From: Pontixanthobacter gangjinensis
Lineage (GTDB): Bacteria > Pseudomonadota > Alphaproteobacteria > Sphingomonadales > Sphingomonadaceae
Direction: 5' to 3'
DNA: 64,000 bases
Assembly: GCF_009827545.1 (NCBI RefSeq)
Contig: NZ_WTYS01000001.1
Coordinates: 434,001 to 498,000, forward strand
Part shown: one piece after another, positions 1 through 9,091 of the stretch
How the letters are laid out: the number at the start of each line of letters is the position of its first letter
Numbering within the stretch: the stretch's first letter is position 1
The notes under the pieces: generated by a model
Seen by the model: the letters and a program-made list of their open reading frames with translations, nothing else
Databases searched by the model: none
What the model was told of the DNA's origin: nothing
Made by a program: the position numbers and the translations under genes

Positions 1-8
1 GCACGTTA

Positions 9-24
9 CTTACATTCATGTAAG
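9..24. promoter_or_regulatory. TetR-type palindromic operator (candidate)
   Basis: Two 7-base arms (CTTACAT and ATGTAAG) face each other across two bases. Seen directly: a near-perfect palindrome of the TTACAT-N-ATGTAA kind that many TetR/AcrR-family repressors bind. No gene for such a repressor is in view, so the regulated gene probably lies left of the window. Function is inferred. Confidence 0.35.
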
Positions 25-27
25 CAA

Positions 28-101
28 AATGCCGCAAGCGCGCGGCCCGGGCAAGGGGCAGCGGCTGAATTATTTCAATTTATTGCGCGGCTTGCGGCAT
101 T
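28..101. repeat. Long inverted repeat after trcR
   Basis: An 11-base arm (AATGCCGCAAG, from 28) is matched by its exact reverse complement ending at 101, and G+C-rich bases inside both arms extend the match imperfectly. The loop is about 45 bases. It sits just past the 3' end of trcR (minus strand), so it could end that transcript or stabilise its 3' end. There is no clear T-run on either side, so it is not a textbook intrinsic terminator. Confidence 0.5.
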
Positions 102-143
102 CCTGCACTTTGGAACCAGAGCCGAACCGTTAATAGCGCGAAA

Positions 144-872
144 TTAGCCTTCGCTAGTGCCGTCAGCTTCCTCGGCACGCTTTGCTTCGAGCCAGGCCGC
201 AGCTTCGGCTTCTTGAGCGGCTTCTGACACGGCTTTCTCAGCTGCATCGCGCTCTGCATGCAGTTCGGCGATCAGCTTCTCACGGTCGGTTGGACCCTTG
301 GCCACTGGAACCTCATCAACCGCTTCTTCACCTTCAACAGGTTTGATGTTCTTGGCAGCCTTCGCCACCACCGCATCAAGCTCGCGCTGCGCGCACAGAC
401 CCAAAGTGACCGGATCTTTCGGTTGGATATTCTGGATGTTCCAGTGAGTCCGGTCGCGAATCGCGTTGATTGTGTTGCGAGTGGTCCCGATCAATTTGGA
501 AATCTGCGCATCGGAAATTTCCGGATGGTTACGTAGCAGCCAGTTGATGCCGTCAGGCTTGTCCTGACGCTTGGACACTGGCGTGTACCGAGGGCCCTTA
601 GTCCGCGTCACTTCAACCGGCGCTTTTTGCATAACCAAGCTGTAAGTTGGATCGGCCTGACCCTTATCAATCTCTGCCTGCGTCAATTCGCCCGAATGGA
701 GCGGGTCGCGGCCAGTAAATTTGCTGCCGGCAAGATCGTCCGCCATCGCCTGAACTTCCAAAATATGCAGACCGCAAAATTCCGAAATCTGCTCAAAGCC
801 GAGCGACGTATTATCGATCAGCCAAGTGGCAGTTGCATGCGGCATCAGCGGTTTGGGCTGGGTTTGGGCCAC
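144..872 (-). CDS. trcR: Cell-cycle transcriptional regulator TrcR (DUF1013)
   Basis: A 242-residue DUF1013-family protein. The family is typical of Alphaproteobacteria, where it has been named TrcR and linked to cell-cycle transcription. A helix-turn-helix-like stretch lies at about residues 106-145 (PDGINWLL...ISKLIGTTRNTINAIRD). The last 60 residues are rich in Glu and Ala and probably form a coiled coil. The start is GTG at 872, preceded by GGAGA at 881-885 with 9-base spacing. A strong hairpin plus T-run (887-920) lies only about 15 bases before the start, leaving no room for a promoter between them, so expression must read through it. The family assignment is firm; its DNA targets cannot be told from the sequence. 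Confidence 0.85.
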   Translation of the reverse strand: MAQTQPKPLMPHATATWLIDNTSLGFEQISEFCGLHILEVQAMADDLAGSKFTGRDPLHSGELTQAEIDKGQADPTYSLVMQKAPVEVTRTKGPRYTPVSKRQDKPDGINWLLRNHPEISDAQISKLIGTTRNTINAIRDRTHWNIQNIQPKDPVTLGLCAQRELDAVVAKAAKNIKPVEGEEAVDEVPVAKGPTDREKLIAELHAERDAAEKAVSEAAQEAEAAAWLEAKRAEEADGTSEG

Positions 873-886
873 GATTTGAATCTCCG

Positions 887-920
887 TAAAAATAATAGGG
901 CCGCCCCTTTCGGAGCGGCC
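887..920 (-). terminator. Intrinsic terminator or attenuator directly upstream of trcR
   Basis: On the minus strand GGCCGCTCC-GAAA-GGGGCGGCC forms a stable stem with a GNRA-type tetraloop, followed by TATTATTTTTA. It meets the usual criteria for a Rho-independent terminator. It may end the transcript of the upstream quinone oxidoreductase, a small RNA, or a trcR leader. Because the trcR ribosome-binding site begins two bases past the T-run, attenuation of trcR is a real possibility. Confidence 0.8.
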
Positions 921-1075
921 ACTTCATGGGTTGATCTAGGGCATCACCCGCAGTTCGGCAAGCTTTTACGCTGCCGCCTAATCTGGGGCCCCTCTTTAGT
1001 GGCGATTGGGTGGCATCCTAAAACCTAACAGATTCTGGCAACCGAGTGTAGGAAGATCGACAGTCCGGGTTTTGA
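899..1075 (-). ncRNA. Candidate structured leader RNA or small RNA upstream of trcR
   Basis: The 256-base gap between trcR and the quinone oxidoreductase has no convincing ORF but several nested pairings when read on the minus strand. An AGG...CACCC segment (about 1005-1020) can pair with GGGTG...CCT (about 938-950). A CGGCAGC/GCTTGCCG hairpin lies near 955-976, and ggggcccc is self-complementary near 985. The run ends in the terminator at 887-920. This suggests a rod-like RNA that is either a stand-alone sRNA or the trcR 5' leader. No Rfam family is recognised, and the 5' end is a guess. Confidence 0.35.
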
Positions 1076-1128
1076 GAACTTGAATTGCTCGCCTGCTGAA
1101 GCAATAATCTCCGTGGAGCGTTAGCCAC

Positions 1129-2115
1129 TCAGCCTTGCCCGACTTCCAGCACAATCTTTCCGATGTGATCACCGGCCTCCATGTGCGCGTGAGCAGCGCC
1201 TACATCGGCCAGGGCAAAAACCTGATCCATTTCGGGCCGAATTTTGCCGGTTTCGACTAACGGCCATGCGGTGCGAGAAATCTCGTCGCACAGCAAGGCT
1301 TTGAATTCGTCAGGCCTAGCCCGCAGGGTAGAGCCTGTCAGCGTCAAACGTTTGACCATGATCTGCGCCATATTCAATTCGGCCTGCATCCCGCCAAGCA
1401 CCGCAATTGTGATATGGCGGCCATCTTCCGCCAGACAGGCTAGGTTGCGCGTCACATAATCGCCTGAGACCATATCGAGCACCAGCTGGACACCTTTGCC
1501 AGCGGTGATCGTTTTAACTTCTTCAACAAAATCGGCAGCCTTGTAATTGATTGCGTGATCCGCGCCGATCGCCTTTGCCGCGGCGCATTTTGCATCATTC
1601 CCGCAAGTGACAATTACATCCAACCCGAATGCCTTGCCCAGTTTGATTGCCATCGTGCCGATGCCGCTGGTTCCGCCATGGACGAGCAATGTCTCACCTT
1701 CCCCCGCCCAGCCTCGTTCAAAGACATTGTGCCACACAGTAAACAAAGTCTCAGGCAGCGCCGCAGCTTCTGCCAAGGACAATCCATCAGAGACCGGCAG
1801 GCAATGCTCGATTTTGGCGAGGCAATATTCGGCATAGCCGCCGCCAGTCACTAGCGCGCAAACGCGTTGGCCCGTGGCATCCGGAATCACGCTCTCTCCG
1901 CTGGCAACGATTTCGCCTGCTATCTCAAGCCCGGGAATGGGCGAGGCCCCAGGTGGCGCAGGGTAATGTCCCATGCGCTGGATAACATCGGGACGGTTCA
2001 CTCCGGCAAATGCGACTTTGACAAGAACTTCATTCTCGCTTGGAATAGGAACGGGCAGAGTTTGCGGTCGGAATACTTCGGGGCCGCCAGGCACATCAAA
2101 GCCCATGGCGGTCAT
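1129..2115 (-). CDS. NAD(P)H:quinone oxidoreductase, zeta-crystallin/PIG3 type
   Basis: A medium-chain dehydrogenase/reductase of about 328 residues without zinc ligands, of the quinone oxidoreductase/PIG3 subgroup. It starts with the GroES-like domain (NEVLVKVAFAGVNRPDVIQR) and continues into a Rossmann fold with the cofactor motif LLVHGGTSGIGTMAIKL. Such enzymes reduce quinones with NADPH in the cytosol; the true substrate is unknown. An upstream GTG at 2148 would add 11 residues, but the ATG at 2115 begins where family members usually begin. It is transcribed alone toward trcR. Confidence 0.85.
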   Translation of the reverse strand: MTAMGFDVPGGPEVFRPQTLPVPIPSENEVLVKVAFAGVNRPDVIQRMGHYPAPPGASPIPGLEIAGEIVASGESVIPDATGQRVCALVTGGGYAEYCLAKIEHCLPVSDGLSLAEAAALPETLFTVWHNVFERGWAGEGETLLVHGGTSGIGTMAIKLGKAFGLDVIVTCGNDAKCAAAKAIGADHAINYKAADFVEEVKTITAGKGVQLVLDMVSGDYVTRNLACLAEDGRHITIAVLGGMQAELNMAQIMVKRLTLTGSTLRARPDEFKALLCDEISRTAWPLVETGKIRPEMDQVFALADVGAAHAHMEAGDHIGKIVLEVGQG

Positions 2116-2283
2116 CGTTTGAGGAACATTTTCTGGCAAATTACCCACGGACTAGACCCCAAATCGCCAATATCTATGACAACATAGCCCTGTTGCCCCC
2201 ATGCGACAGAACAACGCTATGCACCGCAACTAACCCCGCCGCGTATTGACAGCAAGCCCGCAGTCTTGCGAAACTGCCCGCCA

Positions 2284-2487
2284 ATGGAAGAAGATGATCG
2301 TCCCCGCCGCAAAGGCGACGCTGCTGGCAAACTTTCTGCAGAGGATCTTGCGCCCTATTCTCAAGATGAATTGGCCGAGCGGATCAATCTACTCGAATCC
2401 GAAATCACGCGTGTTAAAATGCACCGCGACAAGGCGGCGGCGCATATGGCAGCCGCAGACGCTTTATTCGGCAAAAGAGATTCTTAA
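2284..2487 (+). CDS. DUF1192 family small protein
   Basis: A 67-residue charged protein that fits DUF1192, a family of short alphaproteobacterial proteins of unknown function. It has an acidic/basic N-terminus (MEEDDRPRRK), a helical middle (DELAERINLLESEITRVKMHRDK) that looks like a short coiled coil, and an Ala-rich end. I place the start at the internal ATG (2284), because that is where the family-like sequence begins; an ATG 18 bases upstream is possible. It lies divergent from the quinone oxidoreductase and 166 bases before clpA. Confidence 0.7.
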   Translation: MEEDDRPRRKGDAAGKLSAEDLAPYSQDELAERINLLESEITRVKMHRDKAAAHMAAADALFGKRDS

Positions 2488-2608
2488 TGGTGAGCGGTCG
2501 CAATCGCCCGAACTCTTCCCATCTATATTACAGATGCCAGGCGGAATTTCCCGTAAGCTTTGCCCCCGATCATCGGTTTAGCTTTGGTTAACCATGTCTG
2601 TTCCATAG

Positions 2609-2628
2609 TCCCTTCGAAGGGAATTTTT
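2609..2628 (+). terminator. Short hairpin with T-run between the DUF1192 gene and clpA
   Basis: The 14-base palindrome TCCCTTCGAAGGGA is followed by ATTTTT. The stem is short (5-6 pairs) but the T-run is clear. It could end the DUF1192 transcript or attenuate clpA, whose ATG is 25 bases further on. Confidence 0.4.
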
Positions 2629-2653
2629 GCTCCTGATGCCGAAAGATAGCTGA

Positions 2654-5044
2654 ATGCCAAGCTTTGCCCAAAACCTCGAAAAGACGCTCCATTCGGCGCT
2701 CGCGAATGCCTCGGACCGCCGGCATGAATATGCCACGCTGGAACATTTATTGCTCGCGCTGATCGATGATGATGATGCTGCAAAAGTGATGAAATCATGC
2801 GGTGTCGAAATGGGTGAACTGCGCAAAGTAGTAGAGACCTATCTCGACCAAGAATATCAATCGCTTAAAACCGAGGAAGATTCAGATCCTCAACCGACCG
2901 CCGGTTTCCAACGGGTTATCCAGCGCGCGATCCTGCATGTTCAATCGTCGGGCAATGACACTGTAACTGGGGCAAATGTGCTAGTCGCCTTGTTCTCGGA
3001 ACGCGATTCTTACGCAGTTTATTTCCTTCAACAACAGGATATGAGCCGCCTCGACGCGGTCAGCTTTATCAGCCACGGTATCGGCAAGGGCGGCCAGCCG
3101 ATGGATCCAGCCGCTCCGCAAGGCGCAGACGAAACACCCGGCGAAGAAAAGAGCGGCGAGACGAGCAAAAAGGAAACTGCGCTCGATCAATTCACCGTCA
3201 ATCTCAACGAAAGGGCAGAGGCAGGCAAGATCGATCCGCTTATCGGTCGCGGTCCCGAAGTGGACCGGACGGTTCAGATCTTGTGTCGCCGCTCCAAGAA
3301 CAACCCGCTTTATGTCGGCGACCCTGGCGTTGGTAAAACCGCTATCGCTGAAGGTTTGGCGCGTAAGATTGTCGAGGGCGACGTGCCTGAAGTTCTGCTC
3401 GAAGCGGTTATCTACTCGCTTGATATGGGCGCACTGCTTGCTGGCACACGCTACCGCGGCGATTTCGAAGAGCGGCTCAAACAAGTTGTCAACGAGCTCG
3501 AACAGATGCCGCATGCGGTCCTGTTTATCGATGAAATTCATACTGTTATAGGCGCTGGTGCGACCAGCGGCGGGGCAATGGATGCTTCGAATTTGCTGAA
3601 GCCAGCGCTTAGTAGCGGCGCCATCCGCTGCATCGGCTCAACCACCTACAAAGAATTCCGCAATCACTTCGAAAAGGACCGCGCTTTGCTGCGTCGGTTC
3701 CAGAAAATTGACGTTAATGAGCCCACAATTGAGGATACCATCAAAATACTCAAGGGTCTGCGCAGCGCGTTCGAAGACCATCACAAGGTTCGCTACACGC
3801 CCGACGCACTGAAAACGGCGGTCGAATTGTCGGCGCGTTACATCAATGACCGGAAATTGCCCGATAAGGCAATCGACGTCATTGACGAGGTCGGCGCGAT
3901 GCAGATGCTTGTCCCGCCAAGTCGTAGGAAAAAGAAAATTACTGCGCGGGAGATCGAGCAAGTCATTGCGACGATGGCACGCATCCCGCCCAAATCGGTC
4001 AGCAAGGATGATAAAAAGGCCCTCGAAAACCTCGGTCGCGATCTGAAACACGTCGTCTTCGGTCAGGACGAAGCGATCGGCCGCCTGTCGACCGCGATGA
4101 AGTTGAGCCGCGCCGGATTGCGCGACCCAGACAAACCGATTGGCAGTTTCCTGTTCAGCGGGCCAACCGGCGTCGGCAAAACCGAAGTTGCCCGACAGCT
4201 TGCCAGCATTATGGGCATCGAGCTCAAGCGCTTCGACATGTCCGAATATATGGAACGCCATAGCGTATCGCGCCTGATTGGTGCGCCTCCTGGCTATGTC
4301 GGATATGATCAGGGCGGCTTGCTAACCGATGCGATCGATCAGAACCCGCATTGCGTGTTGCTGCTTGACGAAATCGAGAAGGCTCATCCCGATCTGTTCA
4401 ATATTCTGCTTCAGGTGATGGATAATGGCCGTCTGACAGATCACCATGGCAAGACAGTCGATTTCCGCAACGTCGTGCTCATCATGACCACCAATGCCGG
4501 CGCTTCCGATATGGCGCGCAGCGGTATCGGTTTTGGTGACGTATCGAAGGCTGACGCTGGGACCGAGGCGGTGAAAAAGATGTTCACGCCGGAATTTCGC
4601 AATCGCCTGGATGCAATTGTGCCATTTGCCTATCTTGGCACGGACACCGTCAGCCGCGTTGTCGACAAGTTCATCCTGCAGCTCGAATTGCAGCTCGCGG
4701 ACCAGAACGTGCACATTCAATTTGATACCGACGCGCGCGAATGGTTGGCGAAGAAGGGCTACGACAAAATGTACGGCGCCCGCCCGATGGGTCGCTTGAT
4801 TCAAGACGAGATCAAACAGCCATTGGCCGAAGAATTGCTGTTCGGAAAACTAACCGATGGCGGCGAGGTCCATGTCACCATGAAAGGTGGGAAACCGAGC
4901 TTCGAAGTAAGTCCGGCCCCGCCCAAAAGCGTGCCCAAGCGTAAGCCAGCAAAGAAGGCTTCTGCAAAGAAGGCTGCGAAACCGATAACGAAAAAGCCAG
5001 ACGCTCAGGCTGGTGAAGGTGGCGACGATAAAGGCGAGAGCTAG
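2654..5044 (+). CDS. clpA: ATP-dependent Clp protease ATP-binding subunit ClpA
   Basis: A 796-residue two-ring AAA+ unfoldase that feeds substrates to ClpP. In order: the Clp N-domain repeats (about 1-145), AAA-1 with GDPGVGKT at 222-229 and FIDEIH at 291-296, AAA-2 with GPTGVGKT at 503-510 and LLLDEIEK near 569-576, and an IGF-type ClpP-docking loop (SGIGFGD) near 630. The C-terminus carries an added Lys/Ala-rich tail of about 50 residues (KRKPAKKASAKKAAK), low-complexity and absent from E. coli ClpA. The adaptor gene clpS, which often sits just upstream, is not here. A bidirectional terminator follows. Confidence 0.95.
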   Translation: MPSFAQNLEKTLHSALANASDRRHEYATLEHLLLALIDDDDAAKVMKSCGVEMGELRKVVETYLDQEYQSLKTEEDSDPQPTAGFQRVIQRAILHVQSSGNDTVTGANVLVALFSERDSYAVYFLQQQDMSRLDAVSFISHGIGKGGQPMDPAAPQGADETPGEEKSGETSKKETALDQFTVNLNERAEAGKIDPLIGRGPEVDRTVQILCRRSKNNPLYVGDPGVGKTAIAEGLARKIVEGDVPEVLLEAVIYSLDMGALLAGTRYRGDFEERLKQVVNELEQMPHAVLFIDEIHTVIGAGATSGGAMDASNLLKPALSSGAIRCIGSTTYKEFRNHFEKDRALLRRFQKIDVNEPTIEDTIKILKGLRSAFEDHHKVRYTPDALKTAVELSARYINDRKLPDKAIDVIDEVGAMQMLVPPSRRKKKITAREIEQVIATMARIPPKSVSKDDKKALENLGRDLKHVVFGQDEAIGRLSTAMKLSRAGLRDPDKPIGSFLFSGPTGVGKTEVARQLASIMGIELKRFDMSEYMERHSVSRLIGAPPGYVGYDQGGLLTDAIDQNPHCVLLLDEIEKAHPDLFNILLQVMDNGRLTDHHGKTVDFRNVVLIMTTNAGASDMARSGIGFGDVSKADAGTEAVKKMFTPEFRNRLDAIVPFAYLGTDTVSRVVDKFILQLELQLADQNVHIQFDTDAREWLAKKGYDKMYGARPMGRLIQDEIKQPLAEELLFGKLTDGGEVHVTMKGGKPSFEVSPAPPKSVPKRKPAKKASAKKAAKPITKKPDAQAGEGGDDKGES

Positions 5045-5064
5045 GCATCCTCTCGTTACCAAAC

Positions 5065-5102
5065 AAAGGGGCGCGAACCGCTTAAGGTTCGCGCCCCTTT
5101 TT
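5065..5102. terminator. Bidirectional terminator between clpA and the convergent gene
   Basis: AAAGGGGCGCGAACC pairs with GGTTCGCGCCCCTTT around a short CTTAA-type loop, with TTTTT on the plus strand. On the minus strand the stem is followed by a T-rich TTTGTTT. It can serve both clpA and the gene ending at 5120. Confidence 0.85.
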
Positions 5103-5119
5103 CAATCTGGAAACAGCCT

Positions 5120-5455
5120 TCAGCTGAGCTCGGCAAGGCCTGAAGCAATTGCAGCGATCATTTCATCGGTGATCGCACCGCCGGAAAACGGTTGCACTTC
5201 TTTAAAGCTCATTCCTTTGATTTGGTCATAGGCAGGGTGCAATTCGACTCCGGGGACATTCGCATCAACAACCGCCTTGGCGCGCTCATCCGCCATCAGA
5301 TCCGCGATAGGCGAATCGATGGTTAGAGCAGCTGCCGCTTCAACCGCAGCCTCCTCAGCTGGCTGCGCCGTTTCAGCTGTTGGGGTCATCTCAACTTCTT
5401 GCGCATGAGCGCCAGAAGCGAGGAGCAAAGAAGCGGCAAAGAGAGTGGATTTCAT
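5120..5455 (-). CDS. Secreted/periplasmic protein of unknown function
   Basis: A 111-residue protein with a clear signal peptide (MKSTLFAASLLLASGAHA, cleavage after AHA) and then a Glu/Ala/Pro-rich linker to about residue 45. The C-terminal 65 residues look folded (IADLMADERAKAVVDANVPG, then a Phe/Gly-containing stretch and an Ala/Leu-rich helix). I do not recognise a domain; the ADLMADERAKAVVD pattern recalls short C-terminal modules of alphaproteobacterial secreted proteins, but this is weak. It is monocistronic and convergent with clpA. Confidence 0.65.
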   Translation of the reverse strand: MKSTLFAASLLLASGAHAQEVEMTPTAETAQPAEEAAVEAAAALTIDSPIADLMADERAKAVVDANVPGVELHPAYDQIKGMSFKEVQPFSGGAITDEMIAAIASGLAELS

Positions 5456-5646
5456 GGACGGGTTCCTTAAATTTTCATTCGAGCGGATTAACCCGCCGGC
5501 AATTCGGAGCTAGCAGAACCAGCTTGCCTCAAGATGAAGCAACGCCTTGGCCCTTATTGGTTCAGGTGCGCGGCCCACATATGCTTTGATTCACCCTCTG
5601 TCGCAATCTCGAATTATGCAGTGGCCATACCCACGAAGCCAAGCAT

Positions 5647-5675
5647 CCATTAAGTTGCAAATACGAACTTAATGG
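5647..5675. promoter_or_regulatory. Perfect 10+10 inverted repeat upstream of the DUF1993 gene
   Basis: CCATTAAGTT and its exact complement AACTTAATGG are separated by 9 bases. The centre is about 55 bases before the ATG at 5716, a typical place for a repressor or activator of that gene. The 260-base gap to the left gene holds no other feature that I can support. The bound protein is unknown. Confidence 0.55.
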
Positions 5676-5715
5676 AATATGCGGGCCAACAATTACCAAT
5701 CCAAGGAGCTTTTCC

Positions 5716-6231
5716 ATGACACTCTATGAACAAACTATCCCGGTTTACCGCCAAGGTTTAGCCATGCTTTCCGGCTTGCTTGCCAAGGCAGAGTTGCATG
5801 AAAAATGCGGCACGCTGCTAGAGGCGAGCCTGACTGAGGATATGCATCCACTGGCCGTGCAAATTCGCTTCCTGTCGAATCAGCCGGGCGAAGCGATGGA
5901 GCGCCTCACCGGTCAAAAATTCAATTCGCGCGACGAAAATGCCGCAAGTTTCGCTGATGCGCGCGCAACACTTGCCCAGATGGACACCCACCTTGCAGCG
6001 ATCACCGAAGGCGATTTGGTTAGTGCAACCGATCAACTGGTCGTTGACCTTCCCAACGGGATGGAATTCACAATGACTGCGGAGCAATATGTGCGCGACT
6101 GGTCGATCCCCAATTTCTACTTCCACCTGACAACTGCCTACGCGATCCTGCGGAAGGAAGGCGTAGAGGTCGGCAAGGCCGATTTCCTCCCTCATATGAT
6201 GAAATATGCGACAAAGATGCCAACCGGCTAA
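5716..6231 (+). CDS. DUF1993 family protein
   Basis: A 171-residue soluble, mainly helical protein of the DUF1993 family, found in bacteria and fungi and distantly related to the DinB/YfiT four-helix fold. Visible landmarks are the N-terminal helix (YEQTIPVYRQGLAMLSGLLAKAE), a middle MEFTMTAEQYVRDWSIPNFYFH stretch with a conserved-looking Trp-x-x-Pro-x-Phe-Tyr-Phe-His, and PHMMKYATK near the end. The His residues could bind a metal, as in DinB relatives, but this is inference. AAGGAG sits 8 bases before the ATG, and a perfect inverted repeat lies upstream, suggesting single-gene regulation. Confidence 0.8.
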   Translation: MTLYEQTIPVYRQGLAMLSGLLAKAELHEKCGTLLEASLTEDMHPLAVQIRFLSNQPGEAMERLTGQKFNSRDENAASFADARATLAQMDTHLAAITEGDLVSATDQLVVDLPNGMEFTMTAEQYVRDWSIPNFYFHLTTAYAILRKEGVEVGKADFLPHMMKYATKMPTG

Positions 6232-6277
6232 GTGAATGAGCGCTCGTGGCGGGGCTTGAATCGGATCGCTCCGCCGA

Positions 6278-6292
6278 GTTGCGCGGCGCAAC
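6278..6292. repeat. Short palindrome between convergent genes
   Basis: GTTGCGC and GCGCAAC flank a single G between the DUF1993 gene and the gamma-carbonic anhydrase gene. It may be a weak terminator for either gene, but no T-run is present. Confidence 0.3.
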
Positions 6293-6361
6293 ATATGCTT
6301 TAGTGGCAAAAATTTTGCGGGCATTTGCCAGCGATTACCCAGCGGATACGAGCCGATGCCC

Positions 6362-6937
6362 TCAGTCTGACAAATCAATCGCCGCAATCGCTGCGCCGTG
6401 GTGCTTCGCATTCTCGGTGTAATGCGCGACTCCGATGCGCATTCCTGCAATCGCGGGTTCGGGCAGATCGCGCAGGAATTTAGCGGGGCGGCCAGCCCAA
6501 AGCTGGCGCGGCTCCATTACCTTGTTTTCGGTCAGCATCGCGCCTGCAGCCAGCATTGCGTCTGATCCGATCACCGAATTGTTCATTGCAATCGCGCCGA
6601 GCCCGACAAAGCCGCGATCCTCAATCGTGCAACCATGCACCATCGCCATGTGGCCAACTAACACGTCATCGCCAATGATACAGGGAGAGCCATCAGGAGA
6701 ACCGGGCCGCTCGGGATCACAATGGACCACGCTGCCATCCTGAATATTGGTCCGCTCACCAATGACAATCCGGCTGACATCGGCGCGCAGTACACAATTG
6801 TACCAGATCGAGCTATCCGCCCCGATCTCCACGGCGCCGATAATAACGCATCCCGGCGCGACAAAAGCACTGTCATGAATTTTGGGCGTTTTACCGTGAA
6901 TTGGGACGATGGTTACACCGGGGCGTGCTGCGGTCAT
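6362..6937 (-). CDS. Gamma-carbonic-anhydrase-like hexapeptide-repeat protein
   Basis: A 191-residue left-handed beta-helix protein of the gamma-class carbonic anhydrase/PaaY family. Imperfect hexapeptide repeats (IIGAVEIGADSSIWY, VIGERTNIQDGSV) form the coils. The three zinc histidines are present in their usual context: VVHCD and the pair in HMAMVHG. The family hydrates CO2 or is inactive and structural; activity here is not proven. The start at 6937 gives an exact ATGA overlap with the stop of the upstream acetyltransferase (6934-6936), so the longer reading from 6955 is unlikely. It is last of the hemB-GNAT-GNAT-CA chain. Confidence 0.88.
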   Translation of the reverse strand: MTAARPGVTIVPIHGKTPKIHDSAFVAPGCVIIGAVEIGADSSIWYNCVLRADVSRIVIGERTNIQDGSVVHCDPERPGSPDGSPCIIGDDVLVGHMAMVHGCTIEDRGFVGLGAIAMNNSVIGSDAMLAAGAMLTENKVMEPRQLWAGRPAKFLRDLPEPAIAGMRIGVAHYTENAKHHGAAIAAIDLSD

Positions 6938-7486
6938 GCGATATGCTCCTGCCATTGTGCGCGAGTGAGGCTGTATAGAATGGTCGTGCGGTCTTCAGGC
7001 GGATAGGCTGGATCGTCAAAATCGAGGTCTTTGCGCCGCTCCATGCCGAGTTTTTGCATTAGCTTCCAACTGCCAATATTGGCTTCGCTGGTAAGCGCCA
7101 CAAGATGCGGCGCTTCGACAGGCCCAAAGGCCCAGTCGATAATGGCCCGCACCGCTTCTTCGGCATAGCCTCTGCGCCAGCGATCTTCACGAACCAACCA
7201 ACCCATTTCATGGTCACCCTGGTTGGAGGCGTGTGGACTGTCGACCCGCTTGATTCCGCAATAGCCGACCATTTCGCCAGTTGCTTTCTCGATCATGAAA
7301 AGAAACCCGAATCCTTCGCGAGCATAGAGCGCCATTACTTTAGCGTGTCTCGCTTCAATCTCATGCATCTCCATGACGCCGCCGAGCCGCGCCATCATAG
7401 CAGGCGTATTGAGCAGGCGATTGTGCAATTCTGCATCGTCATCATCCACCGTCCGCAGAACAAGCCGCTCGGTTTCGGCGACGATA

Positions 7487-7494
<8 letters not shown>
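6934..7494 (-). CDS. GNAT family N-acetyltransferase (RimJ/RimL type)
   Basis: About 186 residues of the GNAT fold, closest in style to RimJ/RimL-type acetyltransferases (Acetyltransf_3). It starts with the family opening (TERLVLRTVDDDD), contains a core beta-strand region (MVGYCGIKRV) and the acetyl-CoA loop (LVREDRWRRGYAEEAVRAII), and ends with the usual NIGSWKLMQKLGMERR motif. It overlaps the preceding acetyltransferase by 8 bases when started at 7494. It is probably a paralogue of that gene, since the two share motif order and length. The substrate is unknown. Confidence 0.85.
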
Positions 7495-9035
<1,541 letters not shown>

Positions 9036-9091
9036 TCATCCCTGTGCCGCAATTCTGCCGGCGGTTCAATCGGGACTGCACTCGTGGCCGT

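Noticed and set aside
899-1128. 6S RNA or SRP RNA assignment for the trcR upstream region
   Set aside because: It forms a rod-like fold, but no diagnostic SRP tetraloop motif or 6S neighbour genes (zapA, ygfA) are present.
2981-4261. Long open frames on the minus strand opposite clpA
   Set aside because: They mirror codon usage of a clear clpA on the plus strand and encode no known motif.
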